Assembly (NCBI GenBank): GCA_903835555.1
Contig: CAILNN010000179.1
Coordinates: 1 to 33,816 of the forward strand
DNA: 33,816 bases
From: an uncultured Verrucomicrobiota bacterium
GTDB lineage: Bacteria; Verrucomicrobiota; Verrucomicrobiia; Limisphaerales; UBA9464
Direction of reading: 5' to 3'
A program made the translations under genes and the position numbers. The first letter of the stretch is position 1; each line of letters begins with the position of its first letter. Of this stretch, positions 33,787 through 33,816 are shown in pieces. Below the pieces are notes generated by a model. That model saw nothing but the letters and a program-made list of their open reading frames with translations. It did no database searches and had not been told where the DNA came from.

Positions 33787-33816
33787 AAGACTAGATTGGA
33801 AGCACCTCGAGTTTTC

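Overview
The window looks like chromosomal DNA from a Gram-negative member of the PVC superphylum, most likely Verrucomicrobiota near Pedosphaera/Limisphaerales. Four things suggest this: a Kdo-LPS export cluster (kdsC-lptC-lptA-lptB), a very large secreted FG-GAP/ASPIC-UnbV protein, a Cys-paired DUF11 envelope protein resembling chlamydial OmcB, and a gene remnant ending in the YRL-type C-terminus common in secreted Verrucomicrobia proteins. The taxon is inferred from gene content and family resemblance, not from a marker-gene search. Non-ATG starts (GTG, TTG) are frequent and Shine-Dalgarno sequences are often weak.

Region 1 (1-6317): a minus-strand operon reads kdsC, lptC, lptA, lptB, hprK and then a DEAD-box RNA helicase that runs off the left edge. 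It couples Kdo synthesis and LPS transport to the HPr-kinase regulator. A small SRPBCC gene points the other way at 5868. Region 2 (6391-11926): a 1239-aa secreted FG-GAP/ASPIC protein on the minus strand. A spacer with a strong intrinsic terminator separates it from a 160-aa unknown protein and a leucyl/arginyl-transferase-like protein that lacks the usual cysteines. Region 3 (11983-18971): a SNF2 helicase, then a tightly packed set of uronate-isomerase-like hydrolase, 5-formyl-THF cyclo-ligase and RNase Y whose reading frames overlap.

Region 4 (19370-22151, plus strand): an acidic small protein, a secreted subtilase with an STN-like N-terminal domain, tRNA-Gly(GCC), and a roughly 780-nt gene-poor stretch with a gene fragment and a possible dispersed repeat. 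Region 5 (22293-26700, minus): a hydroxyproline-dehydratase-like enolase-superfamily enzyme with a secreted esterase-metallopeptidase fusion, and a sigma-70 factor whose N-terminus contains a 15-bp tandem repeat. Region 6 (27085-30477, minus): a YheT-type hydrolase, xseB and dxs, closed by a terminator. Region 7 (30769-33786, plus): the OmcB-like DUF11 protein with its own terminator, then an MscS-type channel.

Most genes are ordinary chromosomal genes. I found no CRISPR array, prophage, insertion sequence or obvious defence island. The best candidates for new biology are the cysteine-less transferase, the esterase-metallopeptidase fusion beside the hydroxyproline-type enzyme, the STN-subtilase, the repeat-bearing sigma factor and the OmcB-like protein.
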